Assembly (NCBI RefSeq): GCF_024746815.1
Contig: NZ_CP080525.1
Coordinates: 682,001-746,000, forward strand
DNA: 64,000 nucleotides
Source: Mesorhizobium sp. AR07
Lineage (GTDB): Bacteria; Pseudomonadota; Alphaproteobacteria; Rhizobiales; Rhizobiaceae
Direction of reading: 5' to 3'
This document shows, piece by piece, positions 28,865 through 38,271 of this stretch. The notes under the pieces were generated by a model. It was not told the DNA's origin. It searched no databases and saw only the letters and a list, made by a program, of their open reading frames with translations. Every line of letters starts with the position of its first letter. Position 1 is the stretch's first letter. A program made the translations under genes and the position numbers.

Positions 28865-29062
28865 TTAGCTTTGCCGGTCCTGCTTCGCGGCCTCGATGGC
28901 CGCCTCGTGATACCAGCCGTCGCCGAAATCCGCCCGAACACCGCGCAGCGACGCGAGCTCTGCCGCAAACTTAGCCTTGCCGCTCAAATTTGAGGCAGAA
29001 GCGCGCGCTGCCACCGGGAACATTAGAATTTTGGCCGACGGACGTGTGGAAATGATTTCCAT
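28865..29062 (-). CDS. gstI: DUF2735 small protein, GstI-like regulator of glnII
   Basis: This 65-residue basic protein starts at ATG 29062 (MEIISTRPSAKILMFPVAAR). A frame start at 29101 adds 13 unsupported residues. It is divergent from glnII. In Rhizobium leguminosarum the small gene at exactly this place, gstI, inhibits translation of glnII mRNA; this protein has the same size and position and belongs to the family annotated DUF2735. The assignment combines family recall and synteny, and the function here is untested. Confidence 0.75.
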   Translation of the reverse strand: MEIISTRPSAKILMFPVAARASASNLSGKAKFAAELASLRGVRADFGDGWYHEAAIEAAKQDRQS

Positions 29063-29277
29063 TGTCGGGTTCCTTTCCTCTGCCGAACCTTGTCGATTCA
29101 ACTTGTTTCGAAGATAGGGTCTGCAATCAAGTTAGGCAATATGCCTACGAAAAGATCAGTATTTGCCTATTATTTGTGCGAATTGCAACTGTGATGGATC
29201 CGAACGCATTGCTTAGGCGGCTTGCCAACTTCCATCCGAATGCCGCGTCAATTTTGCCGCACCCTGCAGGCCAAGAG

Positions 29278-29293
29278 TGGCACACGAATTGCA
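29278..29293 (+). promoter_or_regulatory. Sigma-54 (RpoN) promoter of glnII
   Basis: TGGCAC-N5-TTGCA is a perfect match to the -24/-12 consensus, 89 bp before the glnII start codon. The transcript would start near 29304 and have a leader of ~78 bases. NtrC control of glnII in rhizobia is well established. I see no fully convincing NtrC pair upstream in 29063-29277. Confidence 0.88.
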
Positions 29294-29381
29294 TTTTAGG
29301 GATGCGGCAGGCCGGCTGCTGGTGGCAGGAGAGCATGTCGACGCCGTCCAGCGTTCGGTGATCAAGCAACGAGAGGCTAGA

Positions 29382-30422
29382 ATGACGAAATACAAGCTCG
29401 AGTATATCTGGCTCGATGGATACACCCCGGTCCCCAACCTTCGCGGCAAGACGCAGATCAAGGAATTCGCCGAATTCCCGACGCTCGAGCAGCTTCCGCT
29501 GTGGGGCTTTGATGGTTCCTCGACGATGCAGGCCGAGGGGCACAGTTCCGACTGCGTGCTGAAGCCGGTCGCGGTCTATCCGGACCCGGCCCGCGGCAAC
29601 GGCGTGCTCGTCATGTGCGAAGTCATGATGCCCGATGGCGTCACCCCGCATGCCTCCAACAAGCGCGCCACCGTCCTCGATGACGAGGGTGCCTGGTTCG
29701 GCTTCGAGCAGGAATATTTCTTCTACAAGGACGGCCGCCCGCTCGGCTTCCCGGAGAGCGGCTATCCCGCACCGCAGGGTCCGTACTACACCGGCGTCGG
29801 CTACTCCAACGTTGGCTCCGTCGCGCGCCAGATCGTCGAGGAGCATCTCGATCTCTGCCTCGCCGCCGGCATCAACCACGAAGGCATCAACGCCGAGGTG
29901 GCCAAGGGCCAGTGGGAATTCCAGATTTTCGGCAAGGGCTCCAAGAAGGCCGCCGACCAGATGTGGATGGCCCGCTACCTGATGCAGCGCCTGACCGAGA
30001 AATACGGCATCGACATCGAATACCACTGCAAGCCGCTCGGCGACACCGACTGGAACGGCTCGGGCATGCACGCCAATTTCTCGACCGCCTATATGCGAGA
30101 AGTCGGCGGCAAGGCCTATTTCGAAGCGCTGATGGCGGCCTTCGACAAGAACCTGACGGATCACATCGCCGTCTACGGCCCGGACAACGACAAGCGTTTG
30201 ACCGGCAAGCACGAGACCGCGCCCTGGAACAGGTTCAGCTATGGCATCGCCGATCGCGGCGCGTCGATCCGCGTGCCGCATTCCTTCATCAAGAACGACT
30301 ACAAGGGCTATCTGGAAGACCGCCGTCCGAACTCGCAGGGCGACCCCTACCAGATCGCCTCGCAGATTCTGAAGACGATTGCTTCGGTACCGGCCAGCGC
30401 CCAGGTTTCGGCTGCAGCTTGA
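29382..30422 (+). CDS. glnII: Glutamine synthetase II (GSII, eukaryote-like)
   Basis: The 346-residue protein starts at ATG 29382 (MTKYKLEYIWLDGYTPVPNL); a longer frame to 29277 overlaps the sigma-54 promoter and is rejected. Features include the beta-Grasp region with WGFDGSSTMQAEG, the metal and glutamate site EQEYFFY, and the ATP-binding KPLGDTDWNGSGMHANFST. It makes glutamine from glutamate, ammonia and ATP. GSII lacks the adenylylation loop of GSI and is regulated mainly by expression. The divergent gstI-like gene and the RpoN promoter fit this. Confidence 0.97.
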   Translation: MTKYKLEYIWLDGYTPVPNLRGKTQIKEFAEFPTLEQLPLWGFDGSSTMQAEGHSSDCVLKPVAVYPDPARGNGVLVMCEVMMPDGVTPHASNKRATVLDDEGAWFGFEQEYFFYKDGRPLGFPESGYPAPQGPYYTGVGYSNVGSVARQIVEEHLDLCLAAGINHEGINAEVAKGQWEFQIFGKGSKKAADQMWMARYLMQRLTEKYGIDIEYHCKPLGDTDWNGSGMHANFSTAYMREVGGKAYFEALMAAFDKNLTDHIAVYGPDNDKRLTGKHETAPWNRFSYGIADRGASIRVPHSFIKNDYKGYLEDRRPNSQGDPYQIASQILKTIASVPASAQVSAAA

Positions 30423-30442
30423 GCGTTGCGGACAGTTGACAA

Positions 30443-30478
30443 AAAGGCCTCGGCGCGAGCACCCGCGCCGGGGCCTTT
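30443..30478. terminator. Terminator after glnII
   Basis: AAAGGCC-CGGCGCG and CGCGCCG-GGCCTTT arms form a long GC-rich hairpin 20 bp after the glnII stop, flanked by A and T runs. It probably also ends the convergent peptidase transcript. Confidence 0.8.
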
Positions 30479-30523
30479 CCTACAGCCGCAAATCAGACTG
30501 ACTGATAGCGCGGTTTGCCGACC

Positions 30524-31690
30524 TTAGTTGGCGACGATACCCCGCGCTTTCAGCGCGGCCACAACCTTGTCATGCGGCAGCGCAGGCGTGCGGTTGCCGT
30601 CGCGGCCGATCATGTCGTGGTTGGCGACCAGCGCATTGAGCACGGCCTCTTCGGTCGCCTGCACCACTGCTGCGTAGAAAGCGTCCATCCGCCCCCATGG
30701 AATGAAGTCCATATGGCCGTAGCTCTGCTCGTTCGCGGGACCTTGCGGGAAACGTCCGTTGAGCGCGTCGGGATTGCCTGTCGAGAAGGCGAGAAAGATA
30801 TCTCCGGAGAAATGTGAACCGGTCGTGCCGGTCCGCGCCAGGCCGAGCGGAACGCGGCGTGCGAGCGCCTTGCATTGGCCGGGCAGCAACGGCGCGTCGG
30901 TGGCGACGATGCCGATGCAGGAGCCGGCGCCTGTCGGCTGGCCGCCGAAGTAGGCCTCCATCGGATTGTCGGCGGCCAGCTCTTGCCCAAGCGGCACGCC
31001 GGCGATGCTGAGTTCGTGGCGCGAGCCGAAATTGGCCTGCAGGAACACGCCAACCGTGTAGTCGCGGTGGCCATAGCCGACCACCCGCGAGGCGGTGCCC
31101 GAGCCGCCCTTGAAGGCGTAGCAGTTCATGCCGGTGCCGCCGCCGACCGAGCCCTCCTCGATACTGCCGGAGGCGGCACTGTCGATCGCTGCCGTCGCGT
31201 GGTCGACGGTGATATGCGAGCCGTTGATATCGTTGAGGTAGCAGTCCCAGGTCTCCGCCACCACCGGCAGCAGCCACTGGCTGATCATGGCGGGCTTGTT
31301 GCGCGCCACCCAGTCGATGACGCCGCGATGGCAGGTGCCGACCGCATGGGTGTTGGTGATCAGGATCGGCAGGCTGAGACTGCCGGCCTCCTCGATCCAG
31401 GACGCGCCGGTCATCTCGCCATTGCCGTTGAAGGAATGATGGCCGGCCGCACAGGCGAGGCCGACGCCATCGCGTCCGAATGGCAGGATCGCGGTGACGC
31501 CGGTGCGCACCGGTCCATGGCCGAGGCTGAGCTTGCCGTCACCCTCGATGACGGTCGAATAGCCGACAAGAACGCCATCCACATCGGTGATGGCGTTGGC
31601 GTGTCCGGGCTTGCCCTGCAGGGGAATGCTAAGCGCCCGGGCGCGCTGCTTGCCGGCGGGCGTCATGTTGAGAACGGCTCTTTGATTCAT
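30524..31690 (-). CDS. P1 (DmpA/BapA) family aminopeptidase
   Basis: The 388-residue protein starts at ATG 31690 (MNQRAVLNMTPAGKQRARAL). It has the DmpA fold marks GSVGGGTGMNCYAFKGGSGT and, after Gly256, the predicted self-cleavage site and N-terminal nucleophile Ser257 in GAGSCIGIVATDAPL. DmpA-type enzymes hydrolyse N-terminal D- or beta-amino acids from peptides, amides and esters. The gene lies 31 bp behind the tetR gene on the same strand and opposite an APC permease, which suggests uptake and cleavage of a small amide or beta-peptide. The substrate is not predictable. Confidence 0.9.
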   Translation of the reverse strand: MNQRAVLNMTPAGKQRARALSIPLQGKPGHANAITDVDGVLVGYSTVIEGDGKLSLGHGPVRTGVTAILPFGRDGVGLACAAGHHSFNGNGEMTGASWIEEAGSLSLPILITNTHAVGTCHRGVIDWVARNKPAMISQWLLPVVAETWDCYLNDINGSHITVDHATAAIDSAASGSIEEGSVGGGTGMNCYAFKGGSGTASRVVGYGHRDYTVGVFLQANFGSRHELSIAGVPLGQELAADNPMEAYFGGQPTGAGSCIGIVATDAPLLPGQCKALARRVPLGLARTGTTGSHFSGDIFLAFSTGNPDALNGRFPQGPANEQSYGHMDFIPWGRMDAFYAAVVQATEEAVLNALVANHDMIGRDGNRTPALPHDKVVAALKARGIVAN

Positions 31691-31721
31691 GGTGGTGATG
31701 CATCCCTGTGGTGGCGACGAT

Positions 31722-32324
31722 TCAGCCGAGGTGGCAGCCCGTGGCAAGCTCGGCATAGTGGGTGAGGATCGTCAGGGCAGCCTCTTGGTCGACCGCCGGC
31801 ACGATGTTGGTGAGGTGAAGGCCGAGCCCGTCCTCGAGCACCACCAGGCTGCGCGCGATGATGTCGCTGCCCGTTTGCAGCTTGAAGATACCGGTCGCGG
31901 CGCCGGCTTCGAGGATGCCGACATAGATTGCCACCTGTCGCTCGAACAGCGTTATGTGACGGGCCGCGTAACTTGCGTCCGAACGCGAATAGGCGCCGAG
32001 CTCAAGCAGCAGCCGGCAGAGCTGGTCGTCCTTGTCGACCGGCAGCCCGCTCTCGATCATCGCCTTCAATCGTGAGCGGGGATCGGTGATCGCGGCGACC
32101 GATGCGGCGCGCAACGTGCAGAACCGCTCGACCGCCTTCCGCTGCACGTCGTCCAGCAGATCCTTCAATCCGGCATAGTAATAGAGCAGGGCGCTCGAAC
32201 TCATCCCTGCCTCGCTGGCAACGTCACGCAGCGTGACGCCGGCCAGTCCGCGCCTGGCGATCATCGATTCCGCGGCTGCGACCAAGGTCAGGCGGCGGTC
32301 GGTCTGCGTCTTGGGTCTGCCCAT
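31722..32324 (-). CDS. TetR-family transcriptional repressor
   Basis: This 200-residue protein has an N-terminal helix-turn-helix (LAGVTLRDVASEAGMSSSAL, then YYYAGLKDLL), and the C-terminal ligand-binding helices are those of the TetR superfamily. It is the first gene of a two-gene unit with the DmpA-type peptidase and is divergent from the APC permease. It probably represses both directions from the palindrome at 32340-32354. Confidence 0.88.
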   Translation of the reverse strand: MGRPKTQTDRRLTLVAAAESMIARRGLAGVTLRDVASEAGMSSSALLYYYAGLKDLLDDVQRKAVERFCTLRAASVAAITDPRSRLKAMIESGLPVDKDDQLCRLLLELGAYSRSDASYAARHITLFERQVAIYVGILEAGAATGIFKLQTGSDIIARSLVVLEDGLGLHLTNIVPAVDQEAALTILTHYAELATGCHLG

Positions 32325-32339
32325 TTTTCATTTCCTGAA

Positions 32340-32354
32340 TTAAATTCAATTTAA
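32340..32354. promoter_or_regulatory. Palindromic operator candidate for the TetR regulator
   Basis: TTAAATT-C-AATTTAA is a perfect 7+1+7 inverted repeat in the 148-bp divergent region, 16 bp before the tetR start. Its AT content stands out strongly from the surroundings. It is the only perfect dyad I see there. Confidence 0.6.
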
Positions 32355-32472
32355 AACTGGCATGTGAAATTTTGCAAGCGCGTATACACCATATTCGTTG
32401 ACGATTTCAAATCGCATCGATAGGTTCCGCTGCGGAGGATAATTTTTATCTGATTAAAAAAAGGGGAGGACT

Positions 32473-33894
32473 ATGTCTACAAACGAAGCAACAACAGGGG
32501 CGACGAAGGTCGCGCCGGCCGCCAAGGGGCTGGATCGGGCGCTCAATGCGTTGGGCACGCTGATGATCGTGCTGTCGGCGGTGACGCCGGCATCATCGGT
32601 TTTCATCATCGTGCCGGGCGTCATCGCGCTGGCCGGGACAGGTTCATTTCTCAGTTTCGTCGTTGCCGCCGTCATCGGGCTGTTCATGGCGTTCGTCTAT
32701 GCCGAGCTGTCGTCGGCCTATCCCATGGCCGGCGGCGAATACACGATGATCGGCCGCACGCTCGGCCGCTTCTGGGGGTTCGTCACGCTGGTGCTGGTGT
32801 TCGTCTCGATCGTGCTGATCGTCGCGGTCATCGCGCTTGGCGTCGGCACCTATCTCGGTGTCCTCATTCCCAACCTCAGTCCGCAATGGGTGGGTGTGGT
32901 GACGATCGCGCTGGCCGGCACGGTCGCCGCGATGCGCATCAAGCTCAACGCCTTGGTCACAGGCATCTTCCTCGGCATCGAAATGCTGGCGCTGCTGATC
33001 CTGACAGGCCTTGGCTTCGCCCATGTCGAGCGGCCGCTCTCCAGCCTGTTCACGGCACCGCAGCTGCTTGATGCCACCACCAACACGCTGGTGCCCGCGT
33101 CGGCCGGCATCGTGCTGGCGGCAACCGCCGTTGCCCTGTTTGCCTACAATGGCTATGGCGCCGCCGCCTATTTCGGCGAGGAGACGCATGACGCCAAGCG
33201 CAACATCGGCAAGGTCGTGGTGTGGGCGCTGGTGATCACGGTCGCGGCCGAACTCATCCCTATGACCGCCGTGCTGCTCGGCGCGCCGGATCTGGTTGCC
33301 TTGCTCGCGGCGCCGCAGAAGATCGAGTATTTCCTCGAGGCGCGCGGCGGCCATGCGCTGACGGTGCTGATCAGCCTCGCCATCGCCGTTGCCATCTTCA
33401 ATGCGGTCATCGCCATCATCCTGCAGGCGGCCCGACTGCTGTTCAGCTCCGGTCGAGACAAGACCTGGTTCGGCCCGATCAACACCGCAATTGCCTCGGT
33501 CCATGGCAGCTACGCATCGCCCTGGGTCGCCACCATCGTCGTGGCGGTTCTGGCGGCCGTCGCCTGCTTCATCGATATCAACCTGCTGCTGGTCGTCAGC
33601 GGCACCTCGCTGGTGGTCATCTACGCCTTGTTGTGCGTGGCGGCGTTTGTCGGCCGCCGCGCCGGCACCACCGATGGCGGGCATTACCGCATGCCGCTGT
33701 TCCCGGTCCCGGCCGTCCTCGCTTTCCTGGCGCTGATCTACGTCGCTTACCAGAACTATCTGGATGTCGCCTTCGGCCGTCCGAGCCTGATCGCAACGGG
33801 CCTGATCATGGTCGTGGCGGCGGTCTATTACCTGCTGGTCCTGGCCAGGCGAACGGACTGGAACCTGCACGGTCCCGACGAACTCGCAGGGTAG
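32473..33894 (+). CDS. APC-superfamily amino acid/polyamine permease
   Basis: This 473-residue protein has twelve hydrophobic segments and starts MSTNEATTGATKVAPAAKGL after GGGGAGGA. TM1 contains the unwound SAVTPASSVFIIVPG substrate region, and AYPMAGGEYTMIGR after TM2 is typical of APC carriers. It is divergent from tetR and the P1 peptidase and probably imports their substrate. Confidence 0.88.
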   Translation: MSTNEATTGATKVAPAAKGLDRALNALGTLMIVLSAVTPASSVFIIVPGVIALAGTGSFLSFVVAAVIGLFMAFVYAELSSAYPMAGGEYTMIGRTLGRFWGFVTLVLVFVSIVLIVAVIALGVGTYLGVLIPNLSPQWVGVVTIALAGTVAAMRIKLNALVTGIFLGIEMLALLILTGLGFAHVERPLSSLFTAPQLLDATTNTLVPASAGIVLAATAVALFAYNGYGAAAYFGEETHDAKRNIGKVVVWALVITVAAELIPMTAVLLGAPDLVALLAAPQKIEYFLEARGGHALTVLISLAIAVAIFNAVIAIILQAARLLFSSGRDKTWFGPINTAIASVHGSYASPWVATIVVAVLAAVACFIDINLLLVVSGTSLVVIYALLCVAAFVGRRAGTTDGGHYRMPLFPVPAVLAFLALIYVAYQNYLDVAFGRPSLIATGLIMVVAAVYYLLVLARRTDWNLHGPDELAG

Positions 33895-33929
33895 ATCCAC
33901 GTCCCTCCGACGGTCTGCTCCTGCAGGAG

Positions 33930-33956
33930 CCCCGGCCTATGCCGGGGTTCCTTTTT
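33930..33956 (+). terminator. Terminator after the APC permease
   Basis: CCCCGGC-CTAT-GCCGGGG gives a perfect 7-bp stem followed by TTCCTTTTT, 35 bp after the stop codon. Confidence 0.9.
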
Positions 33957-34497
33957 GCGCTTGCCTCGAAGATCTGATCTCGGGCAAAACATACCCAGAA
34001 AAAGTCAGGCAATTCAGGCGGTCGCAAATCCTGCCGGCCTTGGCATGCCGCCATGGCCGTTTCCAACGACAATCTGTCGAAAAGCCCGGAAAACCGCCCT
34101 TTCCAGCATTCTTCGGCGCTGCAACCGCTCCATAAGCACTTGCTAAAGCTACGAAATCGACTGTCCACGGCTCGGTTGGCGGCGTTGACAGATCGCAGTG
34201 CAGCATGGCGTATTCGTAGCTCTTGGGGTTACGTCACGCGATGCTGTTCGGACGGGCGGGGTTTTCTTGAACGGCAGCATTGGCGGGGGCGCCGGACGAG
34301 CGGGCACTGTAGCCTGAGGCAGTGCGCCGCTCGCTCCTGGCTTTATCTTCATGATCGACTGACCTGTCGGCACCTGCCCGGCAGCGCGCTGGGTTGATCA
34401 GCCCAAGGCACTCACACCATCGTCGAAAAGCTCACTGACAAGAAAGCGCGCGGTCGCGATCGCTTGATCGGCATGCGCGTGGCTATGAGACGGCAGC
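33957..34497. other. Intergenic region without a recognisable gene
   Basis: About 540 bases between the permease terminator and the glnA terminator. Open frames here are short, lack ribosome binding sites and resemble no family I know. The lower GC and ragged frames suggest decayed sequence, but no insertion sequence ends or clear gene remnants could be identified. Confidence 0.5.
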
Positions 34498-34537
34498 AAA
34501 AGGCCCTTGAAAGAGGAAGCTCCTTCAAGGGCCTTTT
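34498..34537 (-). terminator. Terminator of glnBA
   Basis: AAAAGGCCCTTGAA and TTCAAGGGCCTTTT are perfect 14-bp arms with a ~12-base loop, directly downstream of the glnA stop on the minus strand. Confidence 0.9.
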
Positions 34538-34551
34538 GTGTCAATCGGATC

Positions 34552-35961
34552 TTAGACCGAGTAATACATGTCGTACTCGATCGGATGCGGGGTCATCTCG
34601 AAGCGCATCACCTCGGCCATCTTCAGCTCGATGTAGCTGTCGATCTGGTCGTCGTCGAAGACGCCGCCGGCCTTCAGGAAGCCGCGATCCTTGTCGAGGC
34701 TCTGCAGCGCTTCACGCAGCGAGCCGCAGACGGTCGGGATCTTCTTGAGCTCCTTCGGCGGCAGGTCGTAAAGGTCCTTGTCCATCGGTTGGCCGGGGTG
34801 GATCTTGTTCTTGATGCCATCGAGGCCGGCCATCAGCATGGCGGCGAAAGCGAGGTAGGGGTTCGCACCCGGATCGGGGAAGCGGATCTCGACGCGCTTG
34901 GCCTTCGGCGACGAGCCGAACGGGATGCGGCAGGACGCCGAGCGGTTGCGCGCCGAATAGGCGAGCAGCACCGGCGCTTCGTAGCCGGGCACCAGACGCT
35001 TGTAGGAGTTGGTCAGCGGATTGGTGAAGGCGTTGATCGCCTTGGCGTGCTTGATGATACCGCCAATATAGAACAGGCAGCTTTCCGACAGGCCGGCATA
35101 CTCATTGCCGGCGAAGGTCGGCTTGCCGTTCTTCCAGATCGACATGTGGACGTGCATGCCCGAGCCGTTGTCGCCGAAGATCGGCTTCGGCATGAAGGTC
35201 GCCGTCTTGCCGTAAGCGTTGGCGACCTGGTGCACGACGTATTTGTAGATCAGCATCTTGTCGGCATTGCGCACGAGCGCGTCGAACTTGATGCCGAGTT
35301 CGTGCTGGGCGGCTGCGACTTCGTGGTGATGCTTCTCGACGCGCACGCCCATTTCGGCGAGCACCGTCAGCATCTCGGAACGCATGTCCTGCGCGGAATC
35401 GATCGGCGGCACCGGGAAATAGCCGCCCTTGACGCGCGGACGATGACCGAGATTGCCGGTCTCGTAATCGGTGTCGTCGTTCGACGGCAGTTCGGTGGAG
35501 TCGAGCTTGAAACCGGTGTTGTAGGGATCGACCTTGTACTTCACATCGTCGAACACGAAGAATTCGGCTTCCGGGCCGACGAAGATCTGGTCGCCGATGC
35601 CTTCCGACTTCATGTAGGCCTCGGCCTTCTTGGCCGTGCCGCGCGGATCGCGGTTGTAGGATTCGCCCGAAACCGGATCGAGGATGTCGCACAGGATGAC
35701 CATGGTCGACTGCGCGAAGAACGGGTCCATGTGAACCGTGTCCGGATCGGGCATCAGCACCATATCGGACTCGTTGATGGCCTTCCAGCCGGCAATCGAA
35801 GAACCGTCGAACATGACGCCATCGGCGAACATGTCTTCCTCGACCTCGATGACATCCATCGTCACGTGTTGCAGCTTGCCCTTCGGGTCGGTGAAGCGCA
35901 GGTCGACGAATTTCACGTCGTTGTCCTTGATCTGCTTCATTATGTCTTTGGCTGTCGTCAT
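34552..35961 (-). CDS. glnA: Glutamine synthetase type I
   Basis: The 469-residue protein starts [20 protein letters not shown]. It has the beta-Grasp domain (about 15-100), the catalytic domain with EAEFFVFD and the [14 protein letters not shown] glutamate/ATP site, and near the C-terminus the adenylylation loop [10 protein letters not shown] with its target Tyr. It assimilates ammonia and is expected to be regulated by GlnE adenylylation. It lies 64 bp behind glnB in one operon. Confidence 0.98.
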   Translation of the reverse strand: MTTAKDIMKQIKDNDVKFVDLRFTDPKGKLQHVTMDVIEVEEDMFADGVMFDGSSIAGWKAINESDMVLMPDPDTVHMDPFFAQSTMVILCDILDPVSGESYNRDPRGTAKKAEAYMKSEGIGDQIFVGPEAEFFVFDDVKYKVDPYNTGFKLDSTELPSNDDTDYETGNLGHRPRVKGGYFPVPPIDSAQDMRSEMLTVLAEMGVRVEKHHHEVAAAQHELGIKFDALVRNADKMLIYKYVVHQVANAYGKTATFMPKPIFGDNGSGMHVHMSIWKNGKPTFAGNEYAGLSESCLFYIGGIIKHAKAINAFTNPLTNSYKRLVPGYEAPVLLAYSARNRSASCRIPFGSSPKAKRVEIRFPDPGANPYLAFAAMLMAGLDGIKNKIHPGQPMDKDLYDLPPKELKKIPTVCGSLREALQSLDKDRGFLKAGGVFDDDQIDSYIELKMAEVMRFEMTPHPIEYDMYYSV

Positions 35962-36025
35962 GTCATGTATCCCTGTGTGATGACGTTTTTTGATGATGAT
36001 TTTTTCAGGCGGATGGCCGGTCGGA

Positions 36026-36721
<696 letters not shown>

Positions 36722-38269
36722 ATGAGCAACGAACTTCTTTCCCCCGCCGAAATGAGCGAAGCCGATCGGCTGACGATTGCCGCCGGTCCAACCGACGGTA
36801 TCGGCCTGATGCGCCGCGCCGGCGAAGCGGTTGCGGCCGAGATCCTCAAGCACTTTCCGGCGGCGGCGCACGTCCATGTGCTTTGCGGCCCTGGCAACAA
36901 TGGCGGCGACGGCTATGTCGTTGCCCGCATCCTGGCTGCCAGCGGCGTCGGCACGACGGTCTGGGCAAGCGGAGCACCGAAGCCGGAAAGCGACGCGGCT
37001 CTCGCTGCCGCGCAATGCCCGGTCAAGCCTCGGCCACTGTCTGGTTTCGACGCCGAGGCCGGCTCGATCGTGGTCGACGCGCTCTATGGGGCAGGGCTGT
37101 CCAAGCCGCTGTCCGGCGATGACGCGAAAGCCGTCGATGTCGCCACAGCGCTGCGCCTGCCCGTGATCGCGGTCGACCTGCCGTCAGGCGTTTCAGGGGC
37201 CAGCGGCGAAATATTGGGCAGCACGTTTCGCGCCGACATCACCGTGACCTTCGCTCGGAAAAAGCCTGGCCACCTGCTGCTCCCGGGACGCGGGCAATGT
37301 GGTGAAGTCGTGCTCGCCGATATTGGCATCGGCGACGACATCATCGCCCAGCTCGCCGTGTCGACCTTCGAGAACGGGCCGGACCTGTGGTTACGGGAAT
37401 TTCCCGTGCCGGCGGTGGACGCACACAAATACAAGCGCGGCCATGTCGGCGTCTTTTCCGGCGGCCCGAGCGCGACGGGCGCGGCGCGGCTGTCGGCACT
37501 TGCCGCCGCGAGAAGCGGGGCAGGGGCGGTCACCGTGCTGTCGCCGGCCAATGCCATGCAGGTCAATGCCGCGCATCTCACCTCGATCATGCTGCGCAAG
37601 GCCGACGACGTTGCCGAGATCGAGGCGTTTGTTGGCGGCCATCGGCCGTCGGCCTTTGTTCTAGGACCCGGATTCGGTGTCGGCGAAAGAACACGGGATT
37701 TTGCGCTGAAGCTGCTCGCCTCTGGCCGGTCGAAGGATGCCTCCGCTCGGCTTGACGGCCTGGTGCTCGACGCCGACGCGATAACCTCGTTTCGCGACGC
37801 GCCGGACGTTTTGTTCAAAGCCGCCCGGCAACCGAACGCTCCGGCCCTGGTGATGACGCCGCACGAAGGGGAGTTCGCCAAGCTGTTTCCCGACATCGCC
37901 CGGAACATCGCGTCCTCCAAGCTGGCCAAGGCGCGCGCCGCAGCCAAGCTTGCCAATGCCGTCATCGTCTACAAGGGCGCCGACACGGTGATCGCGGCTC
38001 CCGATGGCCGAGCGGCGATCAACAGCAACGGCGCGGCCTGGCTTGCCACCGCCGGGTCGGGCGACGTGTTGTCGGGCATCACTGCCGGGCTGCTCGCACA
38101 AGGCATGCCGGCGTTCGAAGCGGCCTGCGCCGCGGTGTGGATCCATGCCGAGGCCGGCAGCCGGTTCGGGCCGGGACTGATCGCCGAGGATCTGCCGCTG
38201 GTGCTGGTGCCGGTGCTGCGCGAACTGGTTGAAGCCTCAACGCAGGTACTGAACACACACCACAGTTGA
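36722..38269 (+). CDS. nnr: Bifunctional NAD(P)HX epimerase/dehydratase
   Basis: This 515-residue fusion protein has an N-terminal YjeF_N epimerase domain (about 10-210, with CGPGNNGGDGYVVAR) and a C-terminal ribokinase-like dehydratase domain (about 220-505, with HVGVFSGG, VMTPHEGEF and the ATAGSGDVLSG motif carrying the catalytic Asp). It repairs hydrated NADH and NADPH. It is divergent from glnB and convergent with pccB, ending 2 bp from its stop. Confidence 0.95.
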   Translation: MSNELLSPAEMSEADRLTIAAGPTDGIGLMRRAGEAVAAEILKHFPAAAHVHVLCGPGNNGGDGYVVARILAASGVGTTVWASGAPKPESDAALAAAQCPVKPRPLSGFDAEAGSIVVDALYGAGLSKPLSGDDAKAVDVATALRLPVIAVDLPSGVSGASGEILGSTFRADITVTFARKKPGHLLLPGRGQCGEVVLADIGIGDDIIAQLAVSTFENGPDLWLREFPVPAVDAHKYKRGHVGVFSGGPSATGAARLSALAAARSGAGAVTVLSPANAMQVNAAHLTSIMLRKADDVAEIEAFVGGHRPSAFVLGPGFGVGERTRDFALKLLASGRSKDASARLDGLVLDADAITSFRDAPDVLFKAARQPNAPALVMTPHEGEFAKLFPDIARNIASSKLAKARAAAKLANAVIVYKGADTVIAAPDGRAAINSNGAAWLATAGSGDVLSGITAGLLAQGMPAFEAACAAVWIHAEAGSRFGPGLIAEDLPLVLVPVLRELVEASTQVLNTHHS

Positions 38270-38271
38270 AC

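Noticed and set aside
29063..29277. NtrC enhancer sites upstream of glnII
   Set aside because: GC-poor stretches with TGC and GCA steps are present, but no pair matches the GCACC-N-GGTGC dyad well enough to annotate.
33957..34497. Mobile element remnant between the permease and glnA
   Set aside because: The sequence looks non-coding and irregular, but no terminal repeats, target duplications or transposase motifs could be found.
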